Shown here: piece after piece, positions 1 through 7,514 of the stretch | How positions within the stretch are numbered: position 1 is the first letter of the stretch | How the letters are laid out: every line of letters starts with the position of its first letter | From: CAMDMI01 sp036759185 | GTDB lineage: Bacteria; Bacteroidota; Bacteroidia; Cytophagales; Flexibacteraceae | Assembly (NCBI GenBank): GCA_036759185.1 | Contig: DAIOVD010000107.1 | Coordinates: forward strand, 1 to 14,524 | Direction of reading: 5' to 3' | Length of the DNA stretch: 14,524 nt | Notes under the pieces: generated by a model | Told to the model about the DNA's origin: nothing | Database searches by the model: none | Seen by the model: only the letters and a program-made list of their open reading frames with translations | Made by a program: the position numbers and the translations under genes

Positions 1-547
1 CCTGTGTTCCCACAATTCCACCACCCAGAACAAGAACGTTGGCTGGAGCTACTCCCGGGACACCGCCCAGAAGAATACCACGACCTTTCATTGGCTTTTC
101 CAGATACTTCGCACCTTCCTGAATCGACATCCTTCCGGCAACTTCCGACATTGGAACCAGCAATGGAAGCGACCTGTCTGTTTTTTCAACCGTTTCATAG
201 GCCAGGCAAATCCCTTTTCTTGCCACCATAGCATGGGTCAGGGTTTCGGAACTGGCGAAATGGAAATATGTAAAGATCAGTTGGTCTTCCTTGATAAGTT
301 CGTATTCCAGCTCGATGGGTTCCTTCACTTTCATAATCATCTCAGCGATTTTGTAAACCGACTGAATGTCAGGAAGAATCTCTGCGCCAGCCACTTTGTA
401 GCTTTCATCATCAAAGCCACTTCCTTCTCCGGCAGTAGACTGAACGTAAACTTTATGACCCGCTTTTTTAAACTCAGCAACACCGGCAGGTGTTAGCCCA
501 ACTCTGTTTTCGTTGTTTTTTATTTCTTTCGGAACTCCAATAATCAT
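1..547 (-). CDS. ald: Alanine dehydrogenase, N-terminal half (cut by window edge)
   Basis: Catalyses reversible NAD-dependent oxidative deamination of L-alanine to pyruvate and ammonia in the cytoplasm. Reading from ATG at 547, 182 residues are visible of a family about 370 long; the rest lies left of the window. The N-terminus MIIGVPKEIKNNENRVGLTP is the classical AlaDH/PNT signature. Arg15, Lys75 and His96 fall at the same positions as the pyruvate-binding and catalytic residues of the Mycobacterium tuberculosis enzyme. The stretch PLLVPMSEVAGR and the start of the Rossmann motif (VLGGGIVG, about 174-181) are also present. The full-length similarity, without the extra transhydrogenase membrane domains being testable here, favours alanine dehydrogenase over transhydrogenase subunit alpha. 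It is divergent from the PorE-like gene, so the 548-752 region carries both promoters. Confidence 0.95.
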   Translation of the reverse strand, partial: MIIGVPKEIKNNENRVGLTPAGVAEFKKAGHKVYVQSTAGEGSGFDDESYKVAGAEILPDIQSVYKIAEMIMKVKEPIELEYELIKEDQLIFTYFHFASSETLTHAMVARKGICLAYETVEKTDRSLPLLVPMSEVAGRMSIQEGAKYLEKPMKGRGILLGGVPGVAPANVLVLGGGIVGTQ

Positions 548-571
548 GGTGTATTCGTATCAATTTTGGTG

Positions 572-600
572 CGAAAATAGGGTTTTCAATATCCTGTCAA
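572..600 (-). promoter_or_regulatory. Candidate ald promoter
   Basis: On the minus strand a -7-like box TATTTTCG (572-579; one mismatch to TAnnTTTG) lies 18 bases downstream of TTG (598-600). The box ends 24 bases before the ald ATG. Inference from the Bacteroidota consensus only. Confidence 0.35.
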
Positions 601-672
601 TCAGATTTTTTTTCGGGCATAAAAATTGACTGAAATAGTTCGGAATACTGCAAGGCAAATTGAGAATGTAAT

Positions 673-703
673 TTTGAGCTTTGGCTATATCCTTCTTACT
701 TTG
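673..703 (+). promoter_or_regulatory. Candidate promoter of the PorE-like gene
   Basis: TTTG (673-676) is followed after 19 bases by TTACTTTG (696-703), one mismatch to the Bacteroidota -7 box TAnnTTTG. Transcription would start near 710, upstream of the preferred ATG at 753. That argues against translation starting at the TTG at 681, which lies inside the promoter. Confidence 0.35.
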
Positions 704-752
704 TCGATTCTTTCTTAATCCAACTCTTTACGGGAAAGATACCCTAATAAGC

Positions 753-2792
753 ATGCGCAAACTCGTTCTTTCAGTTTTTACGTTTCTTCTATTTTGCAGT
801 TGCCTTCTGGCTCAGTCTTTCAACACTTCATCTTTTAAAACAGGAATGAAAATGTTTGATGACGGAGATTACAGAGAGGCGATTCCATACCTTTTGGAAG
901 CCGTCCAGAGTGACCCGGAGTCTGAAAACTCAAAGGCGTTGGATGCAAACTTCTTTTTGGGAGTTTGCTATCTGAAAGTTGGGGAAGGTGGAAACGGGTT
1001 GCCTTATATGCAAAAGGTTTATGAGCTGGATAAAGAGTATTATCCTGAAATAGAATACATGATGGGCCAGTGTGCTGAAGATGCCCTCAAGTTTAATGAA
1101 GCATTGAAGTACTATGATAACTTCCTTAAATTGGAAGGTGTAAAAAAGGATCCGGTCATTTTGGGTGAAGTTACCAAGCATATTGAGGAATGCCGGAATG
1201 CCAAAGATCTGATTGCCAATCCTGTAAAAGTGAAAATTGAAAACGTGGGTCCGATCATCAATGGTACTTTCCCGGATTATACTCCTGTGATTACAGCAGA
1301 TGAATCAATTATGATGTTCACATCCAGGAGGGAAGGAAACCTTGGTAAAAATACATCATCTTACCTGGACCAGGAAGAGGTTTTTCCTATGGAGGATATT
1401 TACCAGTCAACCCGTGTAAACGATAAATGGACCGAGCCTGTTAATCTTGGATCTCCTGTTAATACAGAAGAACACGATGCGGCCATTGCCCTTTCACCGG
1501 ATGGATCACAGTTGTTCATTTACAAAGGAAGTCAGGAAGGAGATATTTATGTGTCAAAAAAGAAAGGGTTGCAGTGGACTGAGCCAAAGTCATTGGGTAA
1601 TAAGGTGAACCTTCCCAAGTCATCCGAATTGTCCTGTTCCATTACCGCGGATGGAAAGACTTTGTATTTTAGTTCGAACAGACCAGGCGGTTACGGTGGA
1701 CTGGACATCTGGAGAAGCCAGCTAGTAAAAGGTGAATGGAATGAGCCGATGAACATGGGACCAAAAATCAATACACCGGAAGATGAAGATGCTCCTTTCA
1801 TTCACCCGGATGGAGTCACACTTTACTATAGTACAAAAGGAAAGAAAACCATGGGCGGGTACGACATTGTCCGGACCTCACTTGAAAAAGGCGGATGGTC
1901 TGAACCTGAGAATATGGGTTATCCGATCAACTCGGTTCAGAATGATATTTATTTTGTGTTGTCGGCAGATAATAAGCATGGGTACTATGCCAGTTATCAT
2001 GAAGGAGGTTATGGAAAGCATGATATTTTTATGATCTCCATGTCAACCCCAGAGGTTGTGGCAGAACTCAATTCGGCCAAGGCAAATACTAATATTGCTT
2101 CAGGGACAGATCCAAAAGGTGAAGGCCCGAAAAAACTGGCGACAGTTGCAGTAAACAATACCAAAAGCAGGGTAACTCTCCTCAAAGGTGTGGTGACAGA
2201 TGCACTGACGAAGCAACCGATGGAGGCCAATATTTCGGTGGTGAACCTGAAAACAGGCCTTAAGGTTTCGGAAATCAACTCCAACTCGGCAACTGGTGCT
2301 TACCTTGTTATTCTCCCAGCAGGTAAAAACTATGGCATTACAGTTACAGCTCCAGGCTATCTGTTCCATTCTGAAAACTTCGATCTTTCAGATACCGCAG
2401 AATACCAGGAAGTAATTCGTAATGTGAGTCTGAACAAAGCACAGGTCGGTGCCCGTATCGTTTTGAGGAATATTTTCTTTGATTTTGATAAGGCAACACT
2501 TCGTCCGGAATCCAATCTTGAGATTGACCGTTTAAGAAAAATTATGCTGGAATACCCTTCAATGAAAATCGAGATTTCCGGGCATACCGATAATAAAGGT
2601 TCTGGCGATTATAATAAAAAGCTAAGTCAGACAAGGGCAAAAGCGGTTTTGGATTTCCTTGTAAAGAAAGGAATTTCACCAGATCGTATGACATCCGCAG
2701 GTTACGGGTTTGACCGTCCAATGGCTCCAAATGATACGGAAGCCGGCCGACAGTTGAACCGAAGAACCGAATTTGAAATCAAGGCTTTCTGA
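753..2792 (+). CDS. PorE-like outer-membrane protein: TPR, PD40 propeller, CRD and OmpA domains
   Basis: Probable cell-envelope protein that holds peptidoglycan through its C-terminus. From ATG 753 it has 679 residues. These are a signal peptide (1-20, ending CLLAQ, signal peptidase I type), TPR-like helices (about 28-150), and WD40/PD40-like beta-propeller repeats (about 165-430; recurring W-x-EP-x-x-(L/M)G and DG-x-x-LYFSS blades). A low-complexity linker follows (431-470), then a carboxypeptidase regulatory-like fold (about 476-560) and an OmpA C-terminal domain (572-679). In the last, FFDFDKATLRPES, GHTDNKG, NKKLSQTRAKAV and NRRTEF are the usual peptidoglycan-binding elements (Asp613, Arg628). 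The same domain order and nearly the same length describe Porphyromonas gingivalis PorE of the type IX secretion system. Bacteroidota have several paralogues with this order, so the PorE assignment is tentative. A longer reading from TTG 681 gives no better signal peptide. Confidence 0.85.
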   Translation: MRKLVLSVFTFLLFCSCLLAQSFNTSSFKTGMKMFDDGDYREAIPYLLEAVQSDPESENSKALDANFFLGVCYLKVGEGGNGLPYMQKVYELDKEYYPEIEYMMGQCAEDALKFNEALKYYDNFLKLEGVKKDPVILGEVTKHIEECRNAKDLIANPVKVKIENVGPIINGTFPDYTPVITADESIMMFTSRREGNLGKNTSSYLDQEEVFPMEDIYQSTRVNDKWTEPVNLGSPVNTEEHDAAIALSPDGSQLFIYKGSQEGDIYVSKKKGLQWTEPKSLGNKVNLPKSSELSCSITADGKTLYFSSNRPGGYGGLDIWRSQLVKGEWNEPMNMGPKINTPEDEDAPFIHPDGVTLYYSTKGKKTMGGYDIVRTSLEKGGWSEPENMGYPINSVQNDIYFVLSADNKHGYYASYHEGGYGKHDIFMISMSTPEVVAELNSAKANTNIASGTDPKGEGPKKLATVAVNNTKSRVTLLKGVVTDALTKQPMEANISVVNLKTGLKVSEINSNSATGAYLVILPAGKNYGITVTAPGYLFHSENFDLSDTAEYQEVIRNVSLNKAQVGARIVLRNIFFDFDKATLRPESNLEIDRLRKIMLEYPSMKIEISGHTDNKGSGDYNKKLSQTRAKAVLDFLVKKGISPDRMTSAGYGFDRPMAPNDTEAGRQLNRRTEFEIKAF

Positions 2793-2814
2793 TCGAAACC
2801 TGAGTAACAAAAAG

Positions 2815-2847
2815 GGGCGGAGATGGCTACATCTTCGCCCTTTTTTT
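2815..2847 (+). terminator. Rho-independent terminator after the PorE-like gene
   Basis: An 11-bp stem (2815-2825 with 2830-2840, one G-T wobble), loop GCTA and seven T. It begins 22 bases after the stop codon. A short A-run precedes the stem, so it may work weakly from the other side. Confidence 0.9.
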
Positions 2848-3217
2848 GGGCATAACTTCGATATGATACCTTGAGTCTAAAAAACTTCTCACATTCGATG
2901 GGCTTCATAATCTGAAGGTGAAATTGCTTTTCTTCTTTAGAACAAACAAAGCAGCTTGGTCCCGGGCCGGATCCTGGGTCTGATAGTTTTCCTTGATGAT
3001 TTTTGGGGTAATCAGCCCTTGTATTTTTCTGAATGGGGGGGGCGTTTCAATTACCACAGGAAGGTTCCTGCATTAAAATTATTTCTATCCTGTTTCTTTA
3101 GTTTAAACAAGTCCTGCCATATAGCCAACTCAGGTTTTTGAATTCGAATGCCTCCTGAATGTGCAATTCAGGAAATGAGAATGAAGTTGGCAATTGCCTT
3201 TTCCAAACCTGTAAATT
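2848..3217. other. Intergenic stretch without a convincing gene
   Basis: The gap between the convergent PorE-like and S46 genes is 477 bases (2793-3269); terminators sit at both ends. Between them I see no ORF with a plausible start, family match or upstream promoter; the longest reading (2956-3141) gives an unremarkable 61 residues. It holds a run of eight G (3035-3042) and a 7-bp inverted repeat CCTGAAT/ATTCAGG (3154-3160 and 3166-3172) without a T-tract. Confidence 0.6.
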
Positions 3218-3248
3218 AAAAAAGCCACCCTTTTGAGGTGGCTTTTTT
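3218..3248 (-). terminator. Terminator of the S46 peptidase gene
   Basis: A perfect 12-bp stem (3218-3229 with 3237-3248, core GCCACC/GGTGGC) with a 7-base loop and six T on the minus strand, 21 bases after the stop codon. It is symmetrical, so it could also stop transcription coming from the left. Confidence 0.9.
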
Positions 3249-3269
3249 AATGTCGAAAAACGAATAAAA

Positions 3270-5591
3270 TTAGCCTTTTATGGCTGCTCCACGCTTTACC
3301 TGACCTTTGGTTTTGGGAGCCATTATTGGTTTTGCCGGTAAAACAGCAGGTGCAGCAGGTGCCGGGCTGGTTTGCAAAACCGGAGGTGCAGGGGTTGGTA
3401 CCGGTTCAGGCATTGTTTGAACCAGTTTCATCTCATTGATCAGGTTCTGAGCATTGGCATATTTGTCGATTGTGAACAATACATACCGGATGTCGCAGCT
3501 GATGGTTCTTTGGTAGGTTGGCTCAAATGCGATGTCACCGCTCATAGCTTCCCAGTTTCCATCAAAGGCAAGGCCAATCAGTTCTCCGTTTCCATTGATG
3601 ACCGGGCTGCCTGAGTTTCCACCCGTGATGTCTGTATTTCCAATGAAGCCAACCGGAACAGTACCGTTTTCAGCCCAGCGGCCATAGTCCTTTTTCTGGT
3701 ACAATTCTTTCATTTTGGCAGGAACCACAAATTCATCGTTTGATGGATCTTCTTTTTCCATAATGCCATCCAACGTGGTTTTGAAATCGTAGAAAACAGC
3801 ATCCTTCGGACGGTACGCTCCAATTTTACCGTATGTCATCCGCATTGTGCTGTTTGCATTCGGATAAAAATTCTTCCGGTCTTTCATCAGTTGCATGGTT
3901 CCATCCACATACAGACGGTTGCAACGAGCCAACTCAATGTCCAAAGGCATGGTTTGTGGCTGGATGTTTTTGGTGAAATTGCTGAAAAAGGAAATCGCAG
4001 CTACATATGCCGGGTCTTTTTCCAGGACCTTTGCTTCCGGTTTATTAAGGAAGGCTTCTAATTTGGCCTGCGATGTAAACATTGATTTGGCAAACACATC
4101 TTCGGTCCACTTGTCGATGTCACCTTTATACTTGTCTTTCAACGTAACCCGCAGAATGTCAGGTTGCTGATCTTCCACGACATCCTGTTTGAACATTTTC
4201 ATCATGGCGGCAAAAAGTTTTTTATCCACTGCCATATCAAAATCTTTAAAATGTTCCGCCAGACCCGCTTTCAGTTCAGCCGCCTGCTTGGTTACATCTT
4301 CCGGTTTGGAGGCACTTCCATCTTCTGGTTTAAGTGCCTTCATCAGACCCTGGAATGCAAGAGCCAATTGATTTGCTTCTGAACCCAACGCTGCTTCCTG
4401 AAGGTAAACGCCCGATTTTCTGAATTTACGCTGCTTTTCAAATACGGCGCTCATATCAGCCAGTACGGTTCCGTACTTTGCTTTTCTTTCCGGATTGGCA
4501 TCTGCCCATTGCTGAAAAGCCGTTTCTTCTGCCAGTTTTTTATCCACTACATCCAGACGGTTCAGCCCTTGGCTTTGTCCGATAAAATATTTCCAGTAGT
4601 TGGCAATCTGAGCATATTTCGAAGCATACTTGATACGGACAGCCGGATCGGCATCCATATTTTCCTTCATCAGTTTTAGCTTTTTGTCGCGGATCGCTAC
4701 AATGGATGGATTTTGAATATCAAGGGCCATTTTCACACCATAGGAACTGAGGAACCGATTTGTTCTGCCTGGAAATCCAAAGATCATTGTGAAGTCACCT
4801 TCTTTCACTCCTGATGTCGAAACCGGAAGGAAATGTTTTGGTTTCAAAGGAACATTGTCTTTGCTGTATGGAGCCGGCTTTCCGTCTTTACCCATGTAAA
4901 CCCGGAAAAGAGAAAAATCACCTGTGTGACGTGGCCACATCCAGTTATCAGTATCACCTCCGAATTTACCAACTGATTCAGGAGGAGTTCCAACCAGGCG
5001 GACATCACGGTAGGTTTCATACACCATCAGGTAATATTCGTTGCCATCGAAAAATGCTTTCACTTCAGCATCATAACCAGTACCCTGAGTGGCTTCTTTT
5101 TTGATGATCTGCATCTCTGCATCAGCTGCTTTCCGACGTTCCATTTCCGGCATTTTGTCGTTTACTTTAGAAAGAACACGCTGTGTGATGTCTTCCATTC
5201 GAACCAGAAAGCGAACAAACAGGTCCGGATTCGGAAGTTCTTCCTCTTTTTTGTAGGCCCAGAAACCGTCTCTCAGGTAATTTTTTTCAACCGACGAATG
5301 CGATTGAATGGAGCCGTATCCACAGTGATGGTTGGTCAGAATCAGACCTTCAGGTGAAATAATTTCACCTGTACAAAATCCGCCGAAAGATACAATGGCA
5401 TCCTTCAGACTGGAAGAATTGACGCTGTAAAGTTGCTCAGCGGTAAGCTTGCAGCCGGCTTTCTGCATGTCGCCAATATTGAGGCGGGCAATGTGCAAAG
5501 GCAGCCACATTCCTTCATCGGCTTTGACCGCCTGGCTTCCAAAACTCAGGATGGAAGTCAGAATCAACGCCCATTTTTTTGTTGTATTCAT
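3270..5591 (-). CDS. S46 family dipeptidyl-peptidase, DPP7-like
   Basis: Periplasmic serine exopeptidase that releases dipeptides from peptide N-termini, feeding amino-acid catabolism in Bacteroidota. Starting at ATG 5591 (the TTG six bases upstream is less likely) it has 773 residues with a signal peptide (1-24, ending VKADEG). The chymotrypsin-like triad is His89 (TNHHCGYG), Asp225 (WPRHTGDF) and Ser660 (GGNSGSPV); His89 and Asp225 match the numbering reported for P. gingivalis DPP7. Eighteen residues after the serine, the S1-pocket position is Gly678 (FDGNWE). DPP11, which prefers Asp/Glu, has Arg there, so DPP7-type preference for hydrophobic P1 residues is inferred. Residues about 160-480 form the helical insertion typical of S46. 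The final 45 or so residues are a Pro/Ala-rich tail ending in a basic segment, beyond the usual family end. It has its own -7 box and terminator, so it is probably monocistronic. Confidence 0.93.
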   Translation of the reverse strand: MNTTKKWALILTSILSFGSQAVKADEGMWLPLHIARLNIGDMQKAGCKLTAEQLYSVNSSSLKDAIVSFGGFCTGEIISPEGLILTNHHCGYGSIQSHSSVEKNYLRDGFWAYKKEEELPNPDLFVRFLVRMEDITQRVLSKVNDKMPEMERRKAADAEMQIIKKEATQGTGYDAEVKAFFDGNEYYLMVYETYRDVRLVGTPPESVGKFGGDTDNWMWPRHTGDFSLFRVYMGKDGKPAPYSKDNVPLKPKHFLPVSTSGVKEGDFTMIFGFPGRTNRFLSSYGVKMALDIQNPSIVAIRDKKLKLMKENMDADPAVRIKYASKYAQIANYWKYFIGQSQGLNRLDVVDKKLAEETAFQQWADANPERKAKYGTVLADMSAVFEKQRKFRKSGVYLQEAALGSEANQLALAFQGLMKALKPEDGSASKPEDVTKQAAELKAGLAEHFKDFDMAVDKKLFAAMMKMFKQDVVEDQQPDILRVTLKDKYKGDIDKWTEDVFAKSMFTSQAKLEAFLNKPEAKVLEKDPAYVAAISFFSNFTKNIQPQTMPLDIELARCNRLYVDGTMQLMKDRKNFYPNANSTMRMTYGKIGAYRPKDAVFYDFKTTLDGIMEKEDPSNDEFVVPAKMKELYQKKDYGRWAENGTVPVGFIGNTDITGGNSGSPVINGNGELIGLAFDGNWEAMSGDIAFEPTYQRTISCDIRYVLFTIDKYANAQNLINEMKLVQTMPEPVPTPAPPVLQTSPAPAAPAVLPAKPIMAPKTKGQVKRGAAIKG

Positions 5592-5625
5592 TCTCAAAAT
5601 GATCGGTGTTTTAATAAAAGAGGTG

Positions 5626-5633
5626 CAAAACTA
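5626..5633 (-). promoter_or_regulatory. -7 box of the S46 peptidase gene
   Basis: TAGTTTTG on the minus strand is a perfect TAnnTTTG match, 34 bases before the ATG at 5591. No clear TTTG is seen at the usual -33 distance, so the promoter is only partly supported. Confidence 0.45.
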
Positions 5634-5716
5634 ATTGGGAAGATTTCTTATCCCACCATATGGTCTTTCAATGGGGGAAAAAAATGTTAAATGGTGTTTT
5701 GGTTACGCTGCATGGA

Positions 5717-5911
5717 TCAGGCGTTTTCCTTCATGATATCCCGGATAATTTTAAACAAGCCGGTGGACAGGAAAAATAAAAGACCCACAACAGAGGATGT
5801 GCTTTGATTCCAGCCCATCAGAGAACCGGCATATTTTCCGATATAGTATCCGGCCAGAATAAAAAATACCAGCTGGAAAGCCATGCCACTGTATTTCAGG
5901 TAAGGATTCAT
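5717..5911 (-). CDS. Small AtpZ/AtpI-like membrane protein
   Basis: A 64-residue protein with two hydrophobic segments (about 10-28 and 40-55) joined by a short Gly-rich turn (YYIGKYAGSLMGW). Its N-terminal YLKYSGMAFQ resembles the AtpZ/AtpI family of small proteins, which accompany F1Fo ATP synthase operons and are thought to help with Fo assembly or Mg2+ supply. Bacteroidota often place this gene next to a bactofilin, as here. The rest of the atp operon is not in the window: downstream lies the S46 peptidase. The ATG at 5911 sits four bases past the T-run of a strong hairpin (5916-5945). Starting at Met10 would remove the conserved N-terminus, so 5911 is preferred. The family call rests on short similarity and gene order. 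Confidence 0.75.
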   Translation of the reverse strand: MNPYLKYSGMAFQLVFFILAGYYIGKYAGSLMGWNQSTSSVVGLLFFLSTGLFKIIRDIMKENA

Positions 5912-5915
5912 GAAT

Positions 5916-5945
5916 AAAAAAGGCCGGTTTTGATCCGGCCTTTTT
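5916..5945 (-). terminator. Terminator hairpin between bactofilin and AtpZ-like genes
   Basis: An 11-bp stem (5935-5945 with 5917-5927, core GGCCGG/CCGGCC) with a 7-base loop and six T on the minus strand. It lies 17 bases after the bactofilin stop and four bases before the next ATG. The A-run on the far side makes it symmetrical. Confidence 0.85.
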
Positions 5946-5962
5946 CTAATTTCGATTGAATC

Positions 5963-6439
5963 TTAAACAGATGCAGCAACCGGTTTTTTCATGTTATTGG
6001 ATCCGTTCAACGAAACTTCTTTCGAAACGGCGCCCATTTTACAGCTGCCATTAAATTTCGCTCCGGCCTCAATAATCAGTTTCCCGGTATTGATGTCTCC
6101 ATGAATTGTACATGAATTTTTGAGTGTCAGCATTTCCGTCACCTCAACTTTTCCAACTACTTCACCCGAGATTTCTGCGTGGACAGCGGAAAGATTGCCT
6201 TCCAGAACAGCAGAACTGCCCAGAATTACTTTTGCTTTACAAAACAGATTTCCTTCGAGTTTGCCATCAATACGGATGTCATTGCTTGTGTCAATGTCAC
6301 CAGTAATGGTGGTTCCTTTCCCTATCACATTCATAGAGTTGGGGCTGGATACGTAAGGGTTGGGGGTCTCCATGACCGGGGTAGGGGTGGAAGGCTGATA
6401 CACTTCCTTTTCTTTAGAGTTGTTTCCAAAAAGTGCCAT
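5963..6439 (-). CDS. Bactofilin (polymer-forming cytoskeletal protein)
   Basis: Cytoskeletal protein that self-assembles into filaments without nucleotide and scaffolds cell-envelope enzymes. The 158-residue product has a disordered Pro/Ser-rich N-terminus (about 1-36), the DUF583 right-handed beta-helix core (about 37-135), and a short polar tail. The core shows the repeating G-x-I-x-G-x-L and hydrophobic-x-G-x-(L/V)-x-G pattern, for example GTTITGDID, IRIDGKLEGN, VLEGNLSA and TIHGDINTG. The core begins VIGKGTTITGDI, a common bactofilin opening. The gene starts 45 bases after the sucD stop with no terminator or clear -7 box between, so it is probably co-transcribed with sucD. Confidence 0.92.
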   Translation of the reverse strand: MALFGNNSKEKEVYQPSTPTPVMETPNPYVSSPNSMNVIGKGTTITGDIDTSNDIRIDGKLEGNLFCKAKVILGSSAVLEGNLSAVHAEISGEVVGKVEVTEMLTLKNSCTIHGDINTGKLIIEAGAKFNGSCKMGAVSKEVSLNGSNNMKKPVAASV

Positions 6440-6484
6440 AGTTTCAACTTGATTGTATTTTCCAGATTGTTTCGATTGCTTTTT

Positions 6485-7375
6485 TTAGGCAAGTGCGCCT
6501 GCGGCTGTCATGACCTTGAGCATGGTAGCACCGATTTCAGCGGGGCTGTCCACAACCTCAATTCCATTTTCCCGCATAATCCTCATTTTCGCTGCTGCTG
6601 TGTCATCCGCTCCGCCAATGATGGCTCCTGCGTGGCCCATTCTGCGTCCTGGAGGCGCTGTTTGACCGGCGATAAAGCCGACAACGGGTTTGCGGTTACC
6701 GTCAGCCCGAACCCAACGGGCGGCATCGGCTTCGTATGTTCCGCCGATTTCTCCGATCAGAATGATACCGTCTGTTTCCGGATCGTTCATGAGCATTTCG
6801 ACTGCCTGCTTGGTGGTGGTTCCAATGATTGGATCTCCTCCGATTCCGATGGCGGTGGAAATACCCAAACCAGCTTTTACAACTTGGTCAGCGGCTTCAT
6901 ATGTGAGCGTTCCGGATTTGGATACAATACCGATACGGCCTTTTTTGAATACGAAGCCAGGCATGATCCCAACTTTCGCTTCTTCCGGTGTGATGACACC
7001 CGGGCAGTTTGGCCCGATGAGCACAGATTTGCGATTTTTCAGGTAGTCTTTCACTGCGATCATGTCTTTCACCGGAATGCCTTCTGTGATGCAGATGATC
7101 ACTGCTATTCCGGCGTCAGCTGATTCCATAATGGCATCAGCAGCAAATGCAGGTGGAACAAAAATAATGGAAACGTTTGCACCGGCTTTGGCCACTGCTT
7201 CCGAAACCGTATTGAAAACCGGCCTGTCAAGATGTGTTTGTCCGCCTTTACCAGGCGTAACCCCACCCACGACAGTTGTGCCATACTCAATCATCTGCTG
7301 TGCGTGAAAGCTGCCTTCAGAGCCGGTAAAACCCTGAACAATTACTCTTGAATCTTTGTTAACCAGTACACTCAT
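6485..7375 (-). CDS. sucD: Succinyl-CoA ligase, alpha subunit
   Basis: With SucC it interconverts succinyl-CoA and succinate with substrate-level phosphorylation in the TCA cycle. The 296 residues cover the whole family length. The CoA-binding Rossmann domain carries GFTGSEG (15-21) and GGVTPGKGG (37-45). GPNCPG (121-126) and KSGTLTYEA (153-161) are standard motifs, and His248 in GRRMGHAGA is the phosphohistidine that shuttles phosphate. No sucC lies next to it: upstream is a divergent lipoprotein and downstream a bactofilin, so the beta subunit must be encoded elsewhere. The promoter at 7411-7441 is a textbook Bacteroidota one. The long open plus-strand frame over 6179-7123 is an antisense shadow of this gene. 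Confidence 0.97.
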   Translation of the reverse strand: MSVLVNKDSRVIVQGFTGSEGSFHAQQMIEYGTTVVGGVTPGKGGQTHLDRPVFNTVSEAVAKAGANVSIIFVPPAFAADAIMESADAGIAVIICITEGIPVKDMIAVKDYLKNRKSVLIGPNCPGVITPEEAKVGIMPGFVFKKGRIGIVSKSGTLTYEAADQVVKAGLGISTAIGIGGDPIIGTTTKQAVEMLMNDPETDGIILIGEIGGTYEADAARWVRADGNRKPVVGFIAGQTAPPGRRMGHAGAIIGGADDTAAAKMRIMRENGIEVVDSPAEIGATMLKVMTAAGALA

Positions 7376-7410
7376 GTATTAATATCGAAAATGGATGTTT
7401 TGCGAGGCCA

Positions 7411-7441
7411 CAAAATTACCTGAAAATAGGAGCGAGGCAAA
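7411..7441 (-). promoter_or_regulatory. sucD promoter
   Basis: On the minus strand TTTG (7438-7441) is followed after exactly 19 bases by TAATTTTG (7411-7418), a perfect TTTG-N19-TAnnTTTG Bacteroidota promoter. The predicted leader before the ATG at 7375 is about 30 bases. Confidence 0.65.
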
Positions 7442-7468
7442 TTGAAAATTAAGATTAAGAAAGGTTTG

Positions 7469-7498
7469 TTTGTTCCAATTACATTCCCTCTATATTTG
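7469..7498 (+). promoter_or_regulatory. Promoter of the small lipoprotein gene
   Basis: TTTG (7469-7472) is followed after 18 bases by TATATTTG (7491-7498), a perfect -7 match. Its position supports ATG 7515 as the start, with a leader of about 10 bases, and rules out a start at 7470, which lies inside the promoter. Confidence 0.6.
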
Positions 7499-7514
7499 CG
7501 CAACAATTTCAGAC

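Noticed and set aside
233..496. Plus-strand ORF of 87 codons
   Set aside because: Antisense to ald, whose minus-strand reading matches the family residue by residue, including Arg15, Lys75 and His96.
753..812. Lipobox in the PorE-like signal peptide
   Set aside because: Cys15 and Cys17 are preceded by LLF and FCS, which do not fit [LVI][ASTVI][GAS]C; a signal peptidase I site after LLA is a better fit.
2956..3141. Plus-strand ORF of 61 codons in the gap after the PorE-like gene
   Set aside because: No -7 box, no recognisable composition or motif, and the reading runs through the G8 run; more likely chance.
6179..7123. Open plus-strand frame of 314 codons
   Set aside because: It lies antisense to sucD and bactofilin, is rich in Cys/His/Phe in the way mirror frames are, and spans the gap between two well-supported minus-strand genes.
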